Assembly (NCBI GenBank): GCA_902794005.1
Contig: CADBFO010000009.1
Location: forward strand, 1 to 64,000
Origin: an uncultured Bacteroidia bacterium
GTDB lineage: Bacteria > Bacteroidota > Bacteroidia > Bacteroidales > UBA932
Length of the DNA: 64,000 bases
Reading direction: 5' to 3'
The notes below the pieces were generated by a model. It ran no database searches. It worked only from the letters and a program-made list of their open reading frames with translations, and had not been told where the DNA came from. How positions within the stretch are numbered: the first letter of the stretch is position 1; every line of letters starts with the position of its first letter. Positions 51,040-58,828 of this stretch are shown here, in pieces. Both the position numbers and the translations under genes were made by a program.

Positions 51040-52583
51040 CAGACGTCGAAGGCCCAGATGATGGCTTCTTCGAAGACTTCTCCGGGGCGGAGGACGGTGG
51101 TGGGGAAATCGGGCCGATTGGGAGAGTCGGGGCAGTGCTGGCACTCGATGGCCACGGCGTCGTAGTCCTCGTAGGCGCGGCCGGATTTGCCCTCCGGGCA
51201 GCCCTTGAGCCAGTTCCCGGTATAGATTTGCACCGCCGGCTGGGTGGTGAGAACCTCCAGGTGGCGGCCGGAGGAGGCGCCCCAGAGTTCTGCCGCCGGG
51301 CTCAGCTGGCCGGGCATGGCGCCGTCAATCAGATAGCAGTTGTCATAGCCCTTGCCGTATTTGAGGGCGGGGAAATCGGCCTGGATGTCCCGGCCGATGG
51401 GCTTGGCCTCCACGAAGTCCATGGGGGTGCCGGCCACGTCCTGCGGTTCTCCCTGCGGGATGAGGGTTTCGTCGGTGGGAAGCCACTGGGAGGCGTTGAG
51501 CTCCAGTTTGTGGTTCAGGACGCTGCCGGAAGCCTCTCCGTCCAGGTTGAAATAGACATGGTTGGTGAGGTTCACCACGGTGGGTTTGTCGGTCTGGGCC
51601 GTCAGGATGAGTTTGAGGGAATTGTCCTCTCCCCAGGTGTAATGGGCCACGGCCTTCAGGTTGCCGGGGTAGCCGGCCTCTCCGTCGGCCGAATAGTAGA
51701 GGAACTCCACGGAATCGCCCTCGACGCGGCTTTCCCAAACCTGGTTCTGGAAGCCCTCGGGGCCACCGTGCAGATGGTTGGGGCCGTTGTTGACGGGCAG
51801 CGTGTATTCCTCCCCGTCCAGGGTGAACTTGCCCTTGGCGATGCGGTTGGCAAAGCGGCCGGGCACCTTTCCGGAGCAGGGGCCGTCGGCAAAATAGTCG
51901 TTGGCGCTCTTGTAGCCGATCACGACGTCGTCCAACTTGCCGTCCCGGTCGGGAACCACGATGGAGACGATGCCCGCCCCCACGCTGCAAAGTTTCACAT
52001 AAGCGCCGGAAGTGTTCTTGAGGGTATAGAGGAAGATTTCCTTCCCGTCGGGCGAGGTGCCCCAGCGTTCTTTGGTTATCATGGCTTTGTGTTTTTTGCG
52101 GTAAATGACAAATTCAAAAGTGAAGCCTGTCTCGGGATCGGTGTGGGTTTCGGATGTGCTTTCGCGCTCCCAGACGGCGGGGTCGATTTCAGGAAAGAAT
52201 ACGTCGGCGTCGTCCAGGACGGTGTGTACGTGGGTGACGTAGAGTTTGTCCATATCCGGCATGGCGGCACGGTACACGGAGGCGCCGCCCATGACGAAGC
52301 ACTTTTCGGCTCCCGTCTTTTCGGCCTCCTTGTAGGCCTCGTCGAAGGAATAGACGCAGGCCACCTCCGGGATGGGGTCTCCGCCCAGGTTCAGCACAAT
52401 GTTCTTGCGGCCCTTGAGGGGGCGGAAGGGCAAGGAGAAATAGGTGGTGCGCCCCATAATGACCGGGAAGCCTCTGGTGGTGTTTTTGAAGTATTTAAGG
52501 TCTTCCGAGATGTGCCACGGAAGCTGGTTTTTGATGCCGATGCCCCAGTTGTCGGCCACGGCGACGATCAAACATTTTTCCAT
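51036..52583 (-). CDS. Dihydrofolate reductase fused in frame to aldose 1-epimerase (GalM)
   Basis: 515 aa in one frame. Residues 1-165 are a complete DHFR: LIVAVADNWGIGIKNQLPWHISEDLKYFK, IMGRTTYFSLP, CFVMGGASVYRAAMP and YVTHVHTVLDDADVFFP. Met168 then opens a complete mutarotase: SVGAGIVSIVVPDRDGK, GRFANRIAKGKF, NHLHGGPEGFQNQVW (His), NLTNHVYFNLDG (His) and CQHCPDSPNRPDF with a C-terminal Glu. The junction is YRKKHKAMITKERWG. Six A at the junction (minus strand, 52092-52097) matter: with one A fewer, DHFR would end YRKNTKP-stop and that TGA would overlap the GalM ATG. So this is either a recent fusion or an indel. It follows thyA after 63 nt. Confidence 0.88.
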   Translation of the reverse strand: MEKCLIVAVADNWGIGIKNQLPWHISEDLKYFKNTTRGFPVIMGRTTYFSLPFRPLKGRKNIVLNLGGDPIPEVACVYSFDEAYKEAEKTGAEKCFVMGGASVYRAAMPDMDKLYVTHVHTVLDDADVFFPEIDPAVWERESTSETHTDPETGFTFEFVIYRKKHKAMITKERWGTSPDGKEIFLYTLKNTSGAYVKLCSVGAGIVSIVVPDRDGKLDDVVIGYKSANDYFADGPCSGKVPGRFANRIAKGKFTLDGEEYTLPVNNGPNHLHGGPEGFQNQVWESRVEGDSVEFLYYSADGEAGYPGNLKAVAHYTWGEDNSLKLILTAQTDKPTVVNLTNHVYFNLDGEASGSVLNHKLELNASQWLPTDETLIPQGEPQDVAGTPMDFVEAKPIGRDIQADFPALKYGKGYDNCYLIDGAMPGQLSPAAELWGASSGRHLEVLTTQPAVQIYTGNWLKGCPEGKSGRAYEDYDAVAIECQHCPDSPNRPDFPTTVLRPGEVFEEAIIWAFDVC

Positions 52584-52598
52584 ACTTTACTTATAAAA

Positions 52599-52626
52599 GA
52601 TTCTTCACTTCGTTCAGAATGACAGG
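52599..52626. repeat. CHSERSEES repeat (copy G) between thyA and the DHFR-GalM gene
   Basis: GATTCTTCACTTCGTTCAG followed by AATGACAGG. It fills most of the 63-nt gap and is nearly identical to copy B. Confidence 0.85.
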
Positions 52627-52646
52627 AGGGTCAGGGTGACGGGGGG

Positions 52647-53441
52647 TCAGACGGCCACCGGGGCCTTGATGGCGGGCCAGGGGTCGTATCCTTCCAGGGT
52701 GAAGTCCTCGTACTTGAAGTCGAAAACGGATTTGACGTCCGGATTCAGCTTCATCACGGGAAGCCTGCGGGGCTGCCGGGAAAGCTGCAGGGCCACCTGT
52801 TCGAAGTGGTTCCTGTAAAGATGGGTGTCTCCGGTGGTGTGGATGAACTCGCCGGGCTGGAGGCCGCACACCTGCGCAATCATTAAGGTGAGCAGCGCAT
52901 ACGAGGCGATGTTGAACGGGACGCCCAGGAACACGTCGGCGCTGCGCTGATACAGCTGGCAGGAGAGCCTCCCCTCCGCCACATAGAACTGGAACAGGCA
53001 GTGGCAGGGCGGAAGGGCCATCCGGTCCACCTCGGCGGGGTTCCAGGCCGTCACCAGCATGCGGCGGGAATCCGGGTTGCGCCGGATGGTTTCGATTACC
53101 TGCGAGAGCTGGTCTATGCTGCGGCCGTCCGGTGCGGGCCAGGAGCGCCACTGATGGCCATATACGGGACCCAGGTTACCGTTTTCGTCGGCCCACTCGT
53201 CCCAGATGGTGACGCCGTGGTCCTGGAGATATTTTACGTTGGTGTCCCCGGCGATGAACCACAGAAGCTCGTAAATAATGGATTTCAGATGCACCTTCTT
53301 GGTGGTGAGAAGGGGAAAGCCTTCGGCCAGGTTGAAGCGCATCTGATAGCCGAACACGCTCTGCGTGCCCGTTCCGGTGCGGTCCTGCTTCATGACGCCG
53401 TGCTCCCGGATATGTGTTAAAAGGTCCAGGTACTGTTGCAT
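52647..53441 (-). CDS. thyA: Thymidylate synthase
   Basis: The start [15 protein letters not shown] gives 264 aa, the same length as E. coli ThyA. It has [44 protein letters not shown], the catalytic Cys in [32 protein letters not shown] and the end with [13 protein letters not shown]. It makes dTMP from dUMP, using methylene-THF and producing the DHF that the next enzyme (DHFR) recycles. The start codon is only 4 nt from a TATTTTTG -7 box. Confidence 0.98.
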   Translation of the reverse strand: MQQYLDLLTHIREHGVMKQDRTGTGTQSVFGYQMRFNLAEGFPLLTTKKVHLKSIIYELLWFIAGDTNVKYLQDHGVTIWDEWADENGNLGPVYGHQWRSWPAPDGRSIDQLSQVIETIRRNPDSRRMLVTAWNPAEVDRMALPPCHCLFQFYVAEGRLSCQLYQRSADVFLGVPFNIASYALLTLMIAQVCGLQPGEFIHTTGDTHLYRNHFEQVALQLSRQPRRLPVMKLNPDVKSVFDFKYEDFTLEGYDPWPAIKAPVAV

Positions 53442-53445
53442 ACTA

Positions 53446-53453
53446 CAAAAATA
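53446..53453 (-). promoter_or_regulatory. -7 box (TATTTTTG) of thyA
   Basis: On the minus strand the box is followed by four nucleotides (TAGT) and then the thyA ATG. That leaves no room for a leader. Confidence 0.6.
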
Positions 53454-53465
53454 AGAAGAAATCGC

Positions 53466-53473
53466 TATCTTTG
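53466..53473 (+). promoter_or_regulatory. -7 box (TATCTTTG) of the SNF transporter gene
   Basis: It lies 26 nt before the ATG at 53500 and back to back with the thyA promoter. Confidence 0.6.
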
Positions 53474-53499
53474 CAAACGGGTATGTGTATTCGAACGAT

Positions 53500-54798
53500 A
53501 TGCAAAAAAGAGAAAATTTCGGCGGCCGCCTGGCGGTGATTATGGCCATGGCGGGAAGCGCCATCGGCCTTGGCAATATCTGGCGGTTCCCCTATCTGGT
53601 GGGCCAGAACGGCGGTGCGGCCTTTGTCCTGGTTTATATTGCCGCCTGCGCCCTGCTGGCCCTGCCCATTTTCATGGCCGAGGCCGTCATCGGCCGGCGG
53701 AGCGGAAGCAATACCTTCGGTGCCATGCAGAAGCTGGCGCCCGGCACCCGCTGGAAGTGGCTGGGACTGGTGACCGTGGGGGCTCCCCTGCTGCTGCTGA
53801 GTTACTACAGCGTGGTAGGCGGCTGGGCGGTGGATTATTTCATGAAAGCCTGTTCCTTCCGCTTCATGGGGGACACGTCCGGCATTTTCGGCCGATTCAT
53901 CGCCTCCACCTGGGAGCCGCTGATTACCCATACCGTCTTCATGGCCCTCACCGCCGGCATCATCCTCCTGGGCGTGACGAAAGGAATTGAAAAATTCACC
54001 AAAATCACCATGCCCATGCTGTTTGTGCTCATTGTGGGCATCGTCATCTACGGACTCACGCTGCCCGGAGCCTGGAAAGGCGTGGAATACATGGTAAAGC
54101 CCGATTTCTCCAAGATAGACGCCCGCGTGGTGGCCACGGCCATGGGGCAGGCCTTCTTCTCCCTGTCGCTGGGGGTGGGAACCATTCTCACCTATGCATC
54201 CTATATGCGAAAAGAAGAGAATATCGTGTCTTCGGGCAATTACACGGCCCTTTTCGACCTGCTGTTCGCCCTGCTGGCAGGCTTTGCCGTGATGCCCGCC
54301 GTCTTTGCCGCCGGCATCCAGCCGGAGGAAGGCGCCGGCCTGGTGTTCGACACCCTGCCGTACATTTTCAGCCGGATGGGATGGGCCGGAGCCGTGGTCT
54401 CCATCCTCTTTTTCTTCAGCATCCTCATCGCCGCCCTTACTTCCTCCATTTCCCTGCTGGAAGTGGGTGTGGCCTATCTGGTGGAAGAAAAAGGCTGGAA
54501 CCGGCGGAGAAGCACCCTGGTTCTGGCCCTGGGCACCTGGGTGCTGGGGGTGCTGTGCTCGTTGTCTTCCGTCATCTTCGATTTGTTTGACCAGCTGTGC
54601 TCCAACTGGCTCATGCCCTTCGGCGGGATTCTGTTCACCCTCTTCGTGGGCTGGAAAATGTCCAAGGCCGATGTCAGGAACGAGCTCACGAACGGCGGCA
54701 CCCGCAACCGCCGCATCTTCCCCCTGGTATATTTCCTGATTCGCTACCTGGCCCCCGTGGGCATTGTGGTGGTCTTCCTTTCCAATCTGCTGTCATAA
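53500..54798 (+). CDS. SNF-family sodium-dependent transporter
   Basis: The ATG at 53500 gives 432 aa; a GTG five codons upstream is less likely. [40 protein letters not shown] is the TM1 sodium/substrate site of the neurotransmitter:sodium symporter family. [25 protein letters not shown] and [12 protein letters not shown] follow, with about 11-12 hydrophobic helices. Bacterial members import amino acids with Na+. The substrate is not evident. Confidence 0.94.
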   Translation: MQKRENFGGRLAVIMAMAGSAIGLGNIWRFPYLVGQNGGAAFVLVYIAACALLALPIFMAEAVIGRRSGSNTFGAMQKLAPGTRWKWLGLVTVGAPLLLLSYYSVVGGWAVDYFMKACSFRFMGDTSGIFGRFIASTWEPLITHTVFMALTAGIILLGVTKGIEKFTKITMPMLFVLIVGIVIYGLTLPGAWKGVEYMVKPDFSKIDARVVATAMGQAFFSLSLGVGTILTYASYMRKEENIVSSGNYTALFDLLFALLAGFAVMPAVFAAGIQPEEGAGLVFDTLPYIFSRMGWAGAVVSILFFFSILIAALTSSISLLEVGVAYLVEEKGWNRRRSTLVLALGTWVLGVLCSLSSVIFDLFDQLCSNWLMPFGGILFTLFVGWKMSKADVRNELTNGGTRNRRIFPLVYFLIRYLAPVGIVVVFLSNLLS

Positions 54799-54807
54799 AT
54801 TTTTTGC

Positions 54808-54815
54808 TATCTTTG
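54808..54815 (+). promoter_or_regulatory. -7 box (TATCTTTG) of mutS
   Basis: It lies 17 nt before the mutS ATG and 9 nt after the transporter stop codon. Confidence 0.6.
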
Positions 54816-54832
54816 TAAATTATCCTGGAATT

Positions 54833-57457
54833 ATGGCAAAGATTGCGGAAGACACCCCCCTCATCAAACAGTTTTTCGAGGTGAAGGCGCAACACCCGGA
54901 AGCCCTGCTGCTTTACCGGGTGGGAGACTTTTATGAAAGTTACTCGGACGACGCCGTGACGGCCTCCCGGGTGCTGGGTCTGGTGCTCACCAAGAAAGCC
55001 AACGGAGACAAGGGGCCCATCCCCATGGCCGGCTTCCCGCACCACGCCATAGAAGGTTATCTCACCAAACTGATCCGGGCCGGTTACAAAGTGGCCATCT
55101 GCGACCAGCTGGAAGACCCCAAACTCACCAAGAAACTGGTCAAACGCGGTGTAACGGAAATTGTTACGCCGGGCATTTCCTTCGGTGAGGGGATGCTGGA
55201 ACAGAAGGAGAACAACTACCTCTGCGGGCTCACCGTGGAAAAGGACCGCTGCGGGGCCGCTTTCCTGGACGTGTCCACCGGACAGTTCCAGGTGGCGCAG
55301 GGGACGCTGGATTACATCGGCACGCTGCTGGGCTCTCTCAAGCCCAAGGAACTGGTGGTTCAGCGGGGGTACGAGAAGGGGCTGAAAGAGCGTTTCGGAG
55401 ACTTCTACACCACATCCATCGACGAATGGGCGTTCGTGTACGATGCCGCCGTGGAGCGCCTCAGGCGCCAGTTTCAGGTGGACAGCCTCAAGGGCTTTGC
55501 CATCGACCCGTATCCCCTGGGAATCTGCAGCGCCGGGGCCCTGCTGGTGTATCTGGAACAGACGCAGCACGCCGGGCTCAGGAACATCTGCAGCATCGGC
55601 CGCATCGACGAGGCCAAGTTCGTATGGATGGACCGTTTCACCCTGCGCAACCTGGAGGTGTTCCAAAGCGCAGCCGGAGAGGGCGGCGTCTCGCTGGTGC
55701 AGACGCTGGACAAGTGTTCCAGCCCCATGGGCGCCCGCATGCTCCGCAGCTGGCTGGCCATGCCCATCCTGGACCTCAAGGAACTGAATGCCCGGTACGA
55801 TATCGTACAATACTTTACCGAACAGCCCGAAATCCTGCAACAGACGCAGCTGGATCTGGGAAAAATCGGGGACATGGAGCGCATCCTGGGCCGCATCGCC
55901 AACGGAAAGGCTTTCCCGCGCGAGGTGATGCAGCTTTCCCGCGGCCTGGCCATCGCCGGGCCCGTCAAGGAACGGCTGCAGGGATCCGAGGCCCTCTCCA
56001 AACTGCTGAAAGGCCTCCGCAACTGCGACCGGCTGCTGCAGGAAATCGTGCGGGTCATGGACGCGGAACCGGCCGTCCAGATTGGCAAGGGGCCGGTAAT
56101 CGCCGAAGGGGTGGACGCCGAGCTGGACGAACTGCGCCGGATGAGCGCCGGCGGCAAGGACTACCTCCTGCAAATGCAGCAGCGGGAGGCCGAACGCACC
56201 GGAATCGCCTCGCTCAAAATCGCCTACAACAACGTTTTCGGCTACTATATCGAGGTGCGCAACACCTACCGGGACCAGGTGCCCCCGGAATGGATCCGGA
56301 AGCAGACCCTGGTGAACGCGGAACGCTACATCACCGAAGAGCTCAAGCAATACGAAGAGAAGATTCTCACGGCCGAAGACCGCATCTATTCCATCGAGAC
56401 CCGCCTTTACGGAGAGCTCATCGGCCGCATCCGGCAGCAGATTCCCGACATCCAGTGCAACAGCCGCATCCTCGCGAAGGTGGACGTGCTCTCCGGGTTT
56501 GCCCAGCAGGCCATGGAGCGCCATTACTGTCGGCCGGACATGAACGGCGGCAAGGCGCTGGACATCCGGGAAGGCCGGCATCCGGTCATCGAAACGCTGA
56601 TGCCGCCGGGAGAGGAATATGTCCCCAACGACGTGTATCTGGACGGCGAAAAACAGCAGATTATCATCCTCACCGGTCCCAACATGGCCGGTAAGAGCGC
56701 CCTCCTGCGGCAGACCGCCCTCATCGTCCTGATGGCCCAGTGCGGGTCCTTCGTCCCGGCGGCCGAGGCCCATATCGGCTGGTTCGACAAACTTTTCACC
56801 CGCGTGGGCGCCACGGACAACATCTCCCGCGGAGAATCCACGTTCATGGTGGAGATGCTGGAGACGGCGATGATCCTCAATAATTTAAGCAGCCGCTCGC
56901 TGGTGCTGCTGGACGAGATTGGCCGGGGAACGTCCACCTACGACGGCATGTCCATCGCCCGCGGCATCGTGGAGTACATTCACGAATACGGCAAGGGCGC
57001 CAAGACGCTCTTTGCCACGCATTACCACGAGCTGAACGACCTGGAGGGCCTGTTCCCGCGCGTCAGGAATTTCCATGTGACGGTGAAGGAAGTGGGCCGG
57101 GAGGTGATCTTCCTCCGCAAGATAAAAGAAGGCGGCACGGCGCACAGTTTCGGTATCCACGTGGCCCGCATGGCCGGGATGCCGCAGCCGGTGCTGGAAA
57201 GTGCCGAACGCACGCTGAAAGCCCTGGAGAACAGCGGGAAACTGGACGCCGTAGGGGCGCTTACCCCCGTGAGGCCGCACACCACCAAAGCGGGCCACGT
57301 GGAGAAGGACGGCTCCCTCCAGCTTTCCATGTTCCAGCTGGACGACCCCCTGCTGGAATCCCTGAGAGACCGCCTGAAGGCGGCGGACCTGAACAACCTC
57401 ACTCCGCTCCAGGCCTTCGACCTGCTCAGGGCCATGAAAGAAGAACTGGGCCTATGA
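54833..57457 (+). CDS. mutS: DNA mismatch repair ATPase MutS
   Basis: The ATG at 54833 gives 874 aa; the open frame upstream covers the promoter. The mismatch-binding domain has LLYRVGDFYESYSDDA (the Phe-x-Glu motif as DFYES). The core has MGARMLRSWL and the clamp FGYYIEVRNTY. The ATPase has Walker A GPNMAGKSALLRQ (about 616), STFMVEMLETA, LVLLDEIGRGTSTYDG and ATHYHEL, and a short C-terminal helix-turn-helix. Length and motifs are those of MutS1. Its TGA overlaps the ATG of the glycosyltransferase gene (ATGA). Confidence 0.98.
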   Translation: MAKIAEDTPLIKQFFEVKAQHPEALLLYRVGDFYESYSDDAVTASRVLGLVLTKKANGDKGPIPMAGFPHHAIEGYLTKLIRAGYKVAICDQLEDPKLTKKLVKRGVTEIVTPGISFGEGMLEQKENNYLCGLTVEKDRCGAAFLDVSTGQFQVAQGTLDYIGTLLGSLKPKELVVQRGYEKGLKERFGDFYTTSIDEWAFVYDAAVERLRRQFQVDSLKGFAIDPYPLGICSAGALLVYLEQTQHAGLRNICSIGRIDEAKFVWMDRFTLRNLEVFQSAAGEGGVSLVQTLDKCSSPMGARMLRSWLAMPILDLKELNARYDIVQYFTEQPEILQQTQLDLGKIGDMERILGRIANGKAFPREVMQLSRGLAIAGPVKERLQGSEALSKLLKGLRNCDRLLQEIVRVMDAEPAVQIGKGPVIAEGVDAELDELRRMSAGGKDYLLQMQQREAERTGIASLKIAYNNVFGYYIEVRNTYRDQVPPEWIRKQTLVNAERYITEELKQYEEKILTAEDRIYSIETRLYGELIGRIRQQIPDIQCNSRILAKVDVLSGFAQQAMERHYCRPDMNGGKALDIREGRHPVIETLMPPGEEYVPNDVYLDGEKQQIIILTGPNMAGKSALLRQTALIVLMAQCGSFVPAAEAHIGWFDKLFTRVGATDNISRGESTFMVEMLETAMILNNLSSRSLVLLDEIGRGTSTYDGMSIARGIVEYIHEYGKGAKTLFATHYHELNDLEGLFPRVRNFHVTVKEVGREVIFLRKIKEGGTAHSFGIHVARMAGMPQPVLESAERTLKALENSGKLDAVGALTPVRPHTTKAGHVEKDGSLQLSMFQLDDPLLESLRDRLKAADLNNLTPLQAFDLLRAMKEELGL

Positions 57458-58776
57458 AACGCGTGCTGGTCATAGCCTATTACTGGCCCCCGTCCGGGGG
57501 GTCGGGCGTGCAGCGCTGGGTGAAGTTTGTGAAATACCTGCCCGCCGAGGGCTGGGAGCCTGTCGTCTGGGCCCCCGAAATGGCCGATTACCCCTCGCTG
57601 GACCCTTCTTTAAGGAAGGAAGTCCCCTCCAATGTGGAGGTGCTCCGCGGCCCCATCTGGGAGCCGTATGCCGCCTATCGCCGCCTCACCGGCGCCACAA
57701 GCACCGAAGTGACGGAAATCTCTTCAGGCCCCAAGTCCTTCAAGCAGCGGCTGAGCCTCTGGATCCGCGCCAACCTCTTTGTTCCGGACCCGCGCGTTGG
57801 CTGGGTCCGCCCTTCCGTGAAACGCCTCAGGGAATACTTGAAAGAGCATCCGGTGGACGCCATCGTCACCACGGGGCCGCCGCACTCGGTTCACCTGATC
57901 GGCCGGAAACTTCACCGGGAACTGGGCATCCCGTGGGTGACGGATTTCCGCGACCCGTGGAGCCGGATGTACTACCTGAAACACCTGCCCATGAGCGCCT
58001 TTGTCTGGCGCCGCCTCCGCGCGATGGAGCAGTCGGTACTGGACGAAAGCTCCGCCGTCCTGGCCTGCACCCCCCTTGTACAGGAGGAGTTCCAGGCCCA
58101 GACCCGCACGCCGGTGGCCTGCATCACCAACGGATACGACGAGGAAGATTTCGCCGGAGCGCCCCCGGAACCGGACGGGCATTTCAACCTGGTGCACACG
58201 GGCCTGTTTGCGGCCGACGGCAACCCCCTCGTGCTTTGGAAAGTGCTGGGAGAGATGGCGGCCGAAGACCCGCAGCTGCGGGCTGCCCTGCGTCTGCGCC
58301 TCTCCGGAAAAGTGGACCGGGAGGTGCTGGAAGCCATTAACGCCCATCGGCTTATCGACAATGTGATTTCGCTCGGGTACTGCAACCACGCCACGGCCGT
58401 CCGCGAGCAGCGCGGCGCCTCGGTGCTGCTGCTGCCCCTCAGGAACGACCCCCAGTACCGCCCCATCCTGCCCGGGAAACTTTTCGAGTACCTGGCGGCC
58501 CGGCGGCCCGTGCTGGGCATCGGCCAGAGGGACGGTGCCATGGCGCGCGTGCTCACGGAAACCGCCGCCGGTGCCACGTTTGACTGGGCCGATGCCGACG
58601 GCCTCCGCACCTTCCTGGCCGATGCCTGGAAGCAGCACCTTGCCGGAGGCGTTCCCGCCACGGCCGGGAATATCGGCCCCTACTCCCGCCGCGCCACGGC
58701 CCATGCCCTGGCCGCTTTGTTGGAAAGTGTCGCCATCGTCCCCAAAAATGGGACGATAGCAGCAAAAAACCCTTAA
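57454..58776 (+). CDS. Glycosyltransferase, GT4-like
   Basis: 440 aa with N-terminal VLVIAYYWPPSGGSGVQRWVKF, typical of GT4/GT-B enzymes that start with a glycine-rich loop. PWVTDFRDPWSRMYY and ITNGYDEEDF mark the linker, and LLLPLRNDPQYRPILPGKLFEYLAARRPVLGIG is the nucleotide-sugar binding part (E-x7-E-like region with KLFEYLA). It probably builds a surface polysaccharide, O-antigen or glycoprotein glycan. It overlaps mutS by 4 nt. The last codons contain a perfect hairpin (58735-58757). Confidence 0.9.
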   Translation: MKRVLVIAYYWPPSGGSGVQRWVKFVKYLPAEGWEPVVWAPEMADYPSLDPSLRKEVPSNVEVLRGPIWEPYAAYRRLTGATSTEVTEISSGPKSFKQRLSLWIRANLFVPDPRVGWVRPSVKRLREYLKEHPVDAIVTTGPPHSVHLIGRKLHRELGIPWVTDFRDPWSRMYYLKHLPMSAFVWRRLRAMEQSVLDESSAVLACTPLVQEEFQAQTRTPVACITNGYDEEDFAGAPPEPDGHFNLVHTGLFAADGNPLVLWKVLGEMAAEDPQLRAALRLRLSGKVDREVLEAINAHRLIDNVISLGYCNHATAVREQRGASVLLLPLRNDPQYRPILPGKLFEYLAARRPVLGIGQRDGAMARVLTETAAGATFDWADADGLRTFLADAWKQHLAGGVPATAGNIGPYSRRATAHALAALLESVAIVPKNGTIAAKNP

Positions 58777-58815
58777 AATGCTGTTAACGTCCCAGTTTTT
58801 GGGACGATAGCAGCA
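58735..58815. repeat. Pair of REP-like hairpins after the glycosyltransferase gene
   Basis: Unit 1 is ATCGTCCC-7 nt-GGGACGAT (58735-58757). Unit 2 is a 15-bp stem with one mismatch and one G-T pair (58779-58793 and 58801-58815). Both units end in GGGACGATAGCAGCA. Unit 1 lies inside the 3' end of the gene. Confidence 0.7.
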
Positions 58816-58828
58816 CCAAGATGACAGC

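Noticed and set aside
52591..53151. 186-codon open frame overlapping thyA
   Set aside because: It is an alternative frame of thyA, which has the full conserved sequence.
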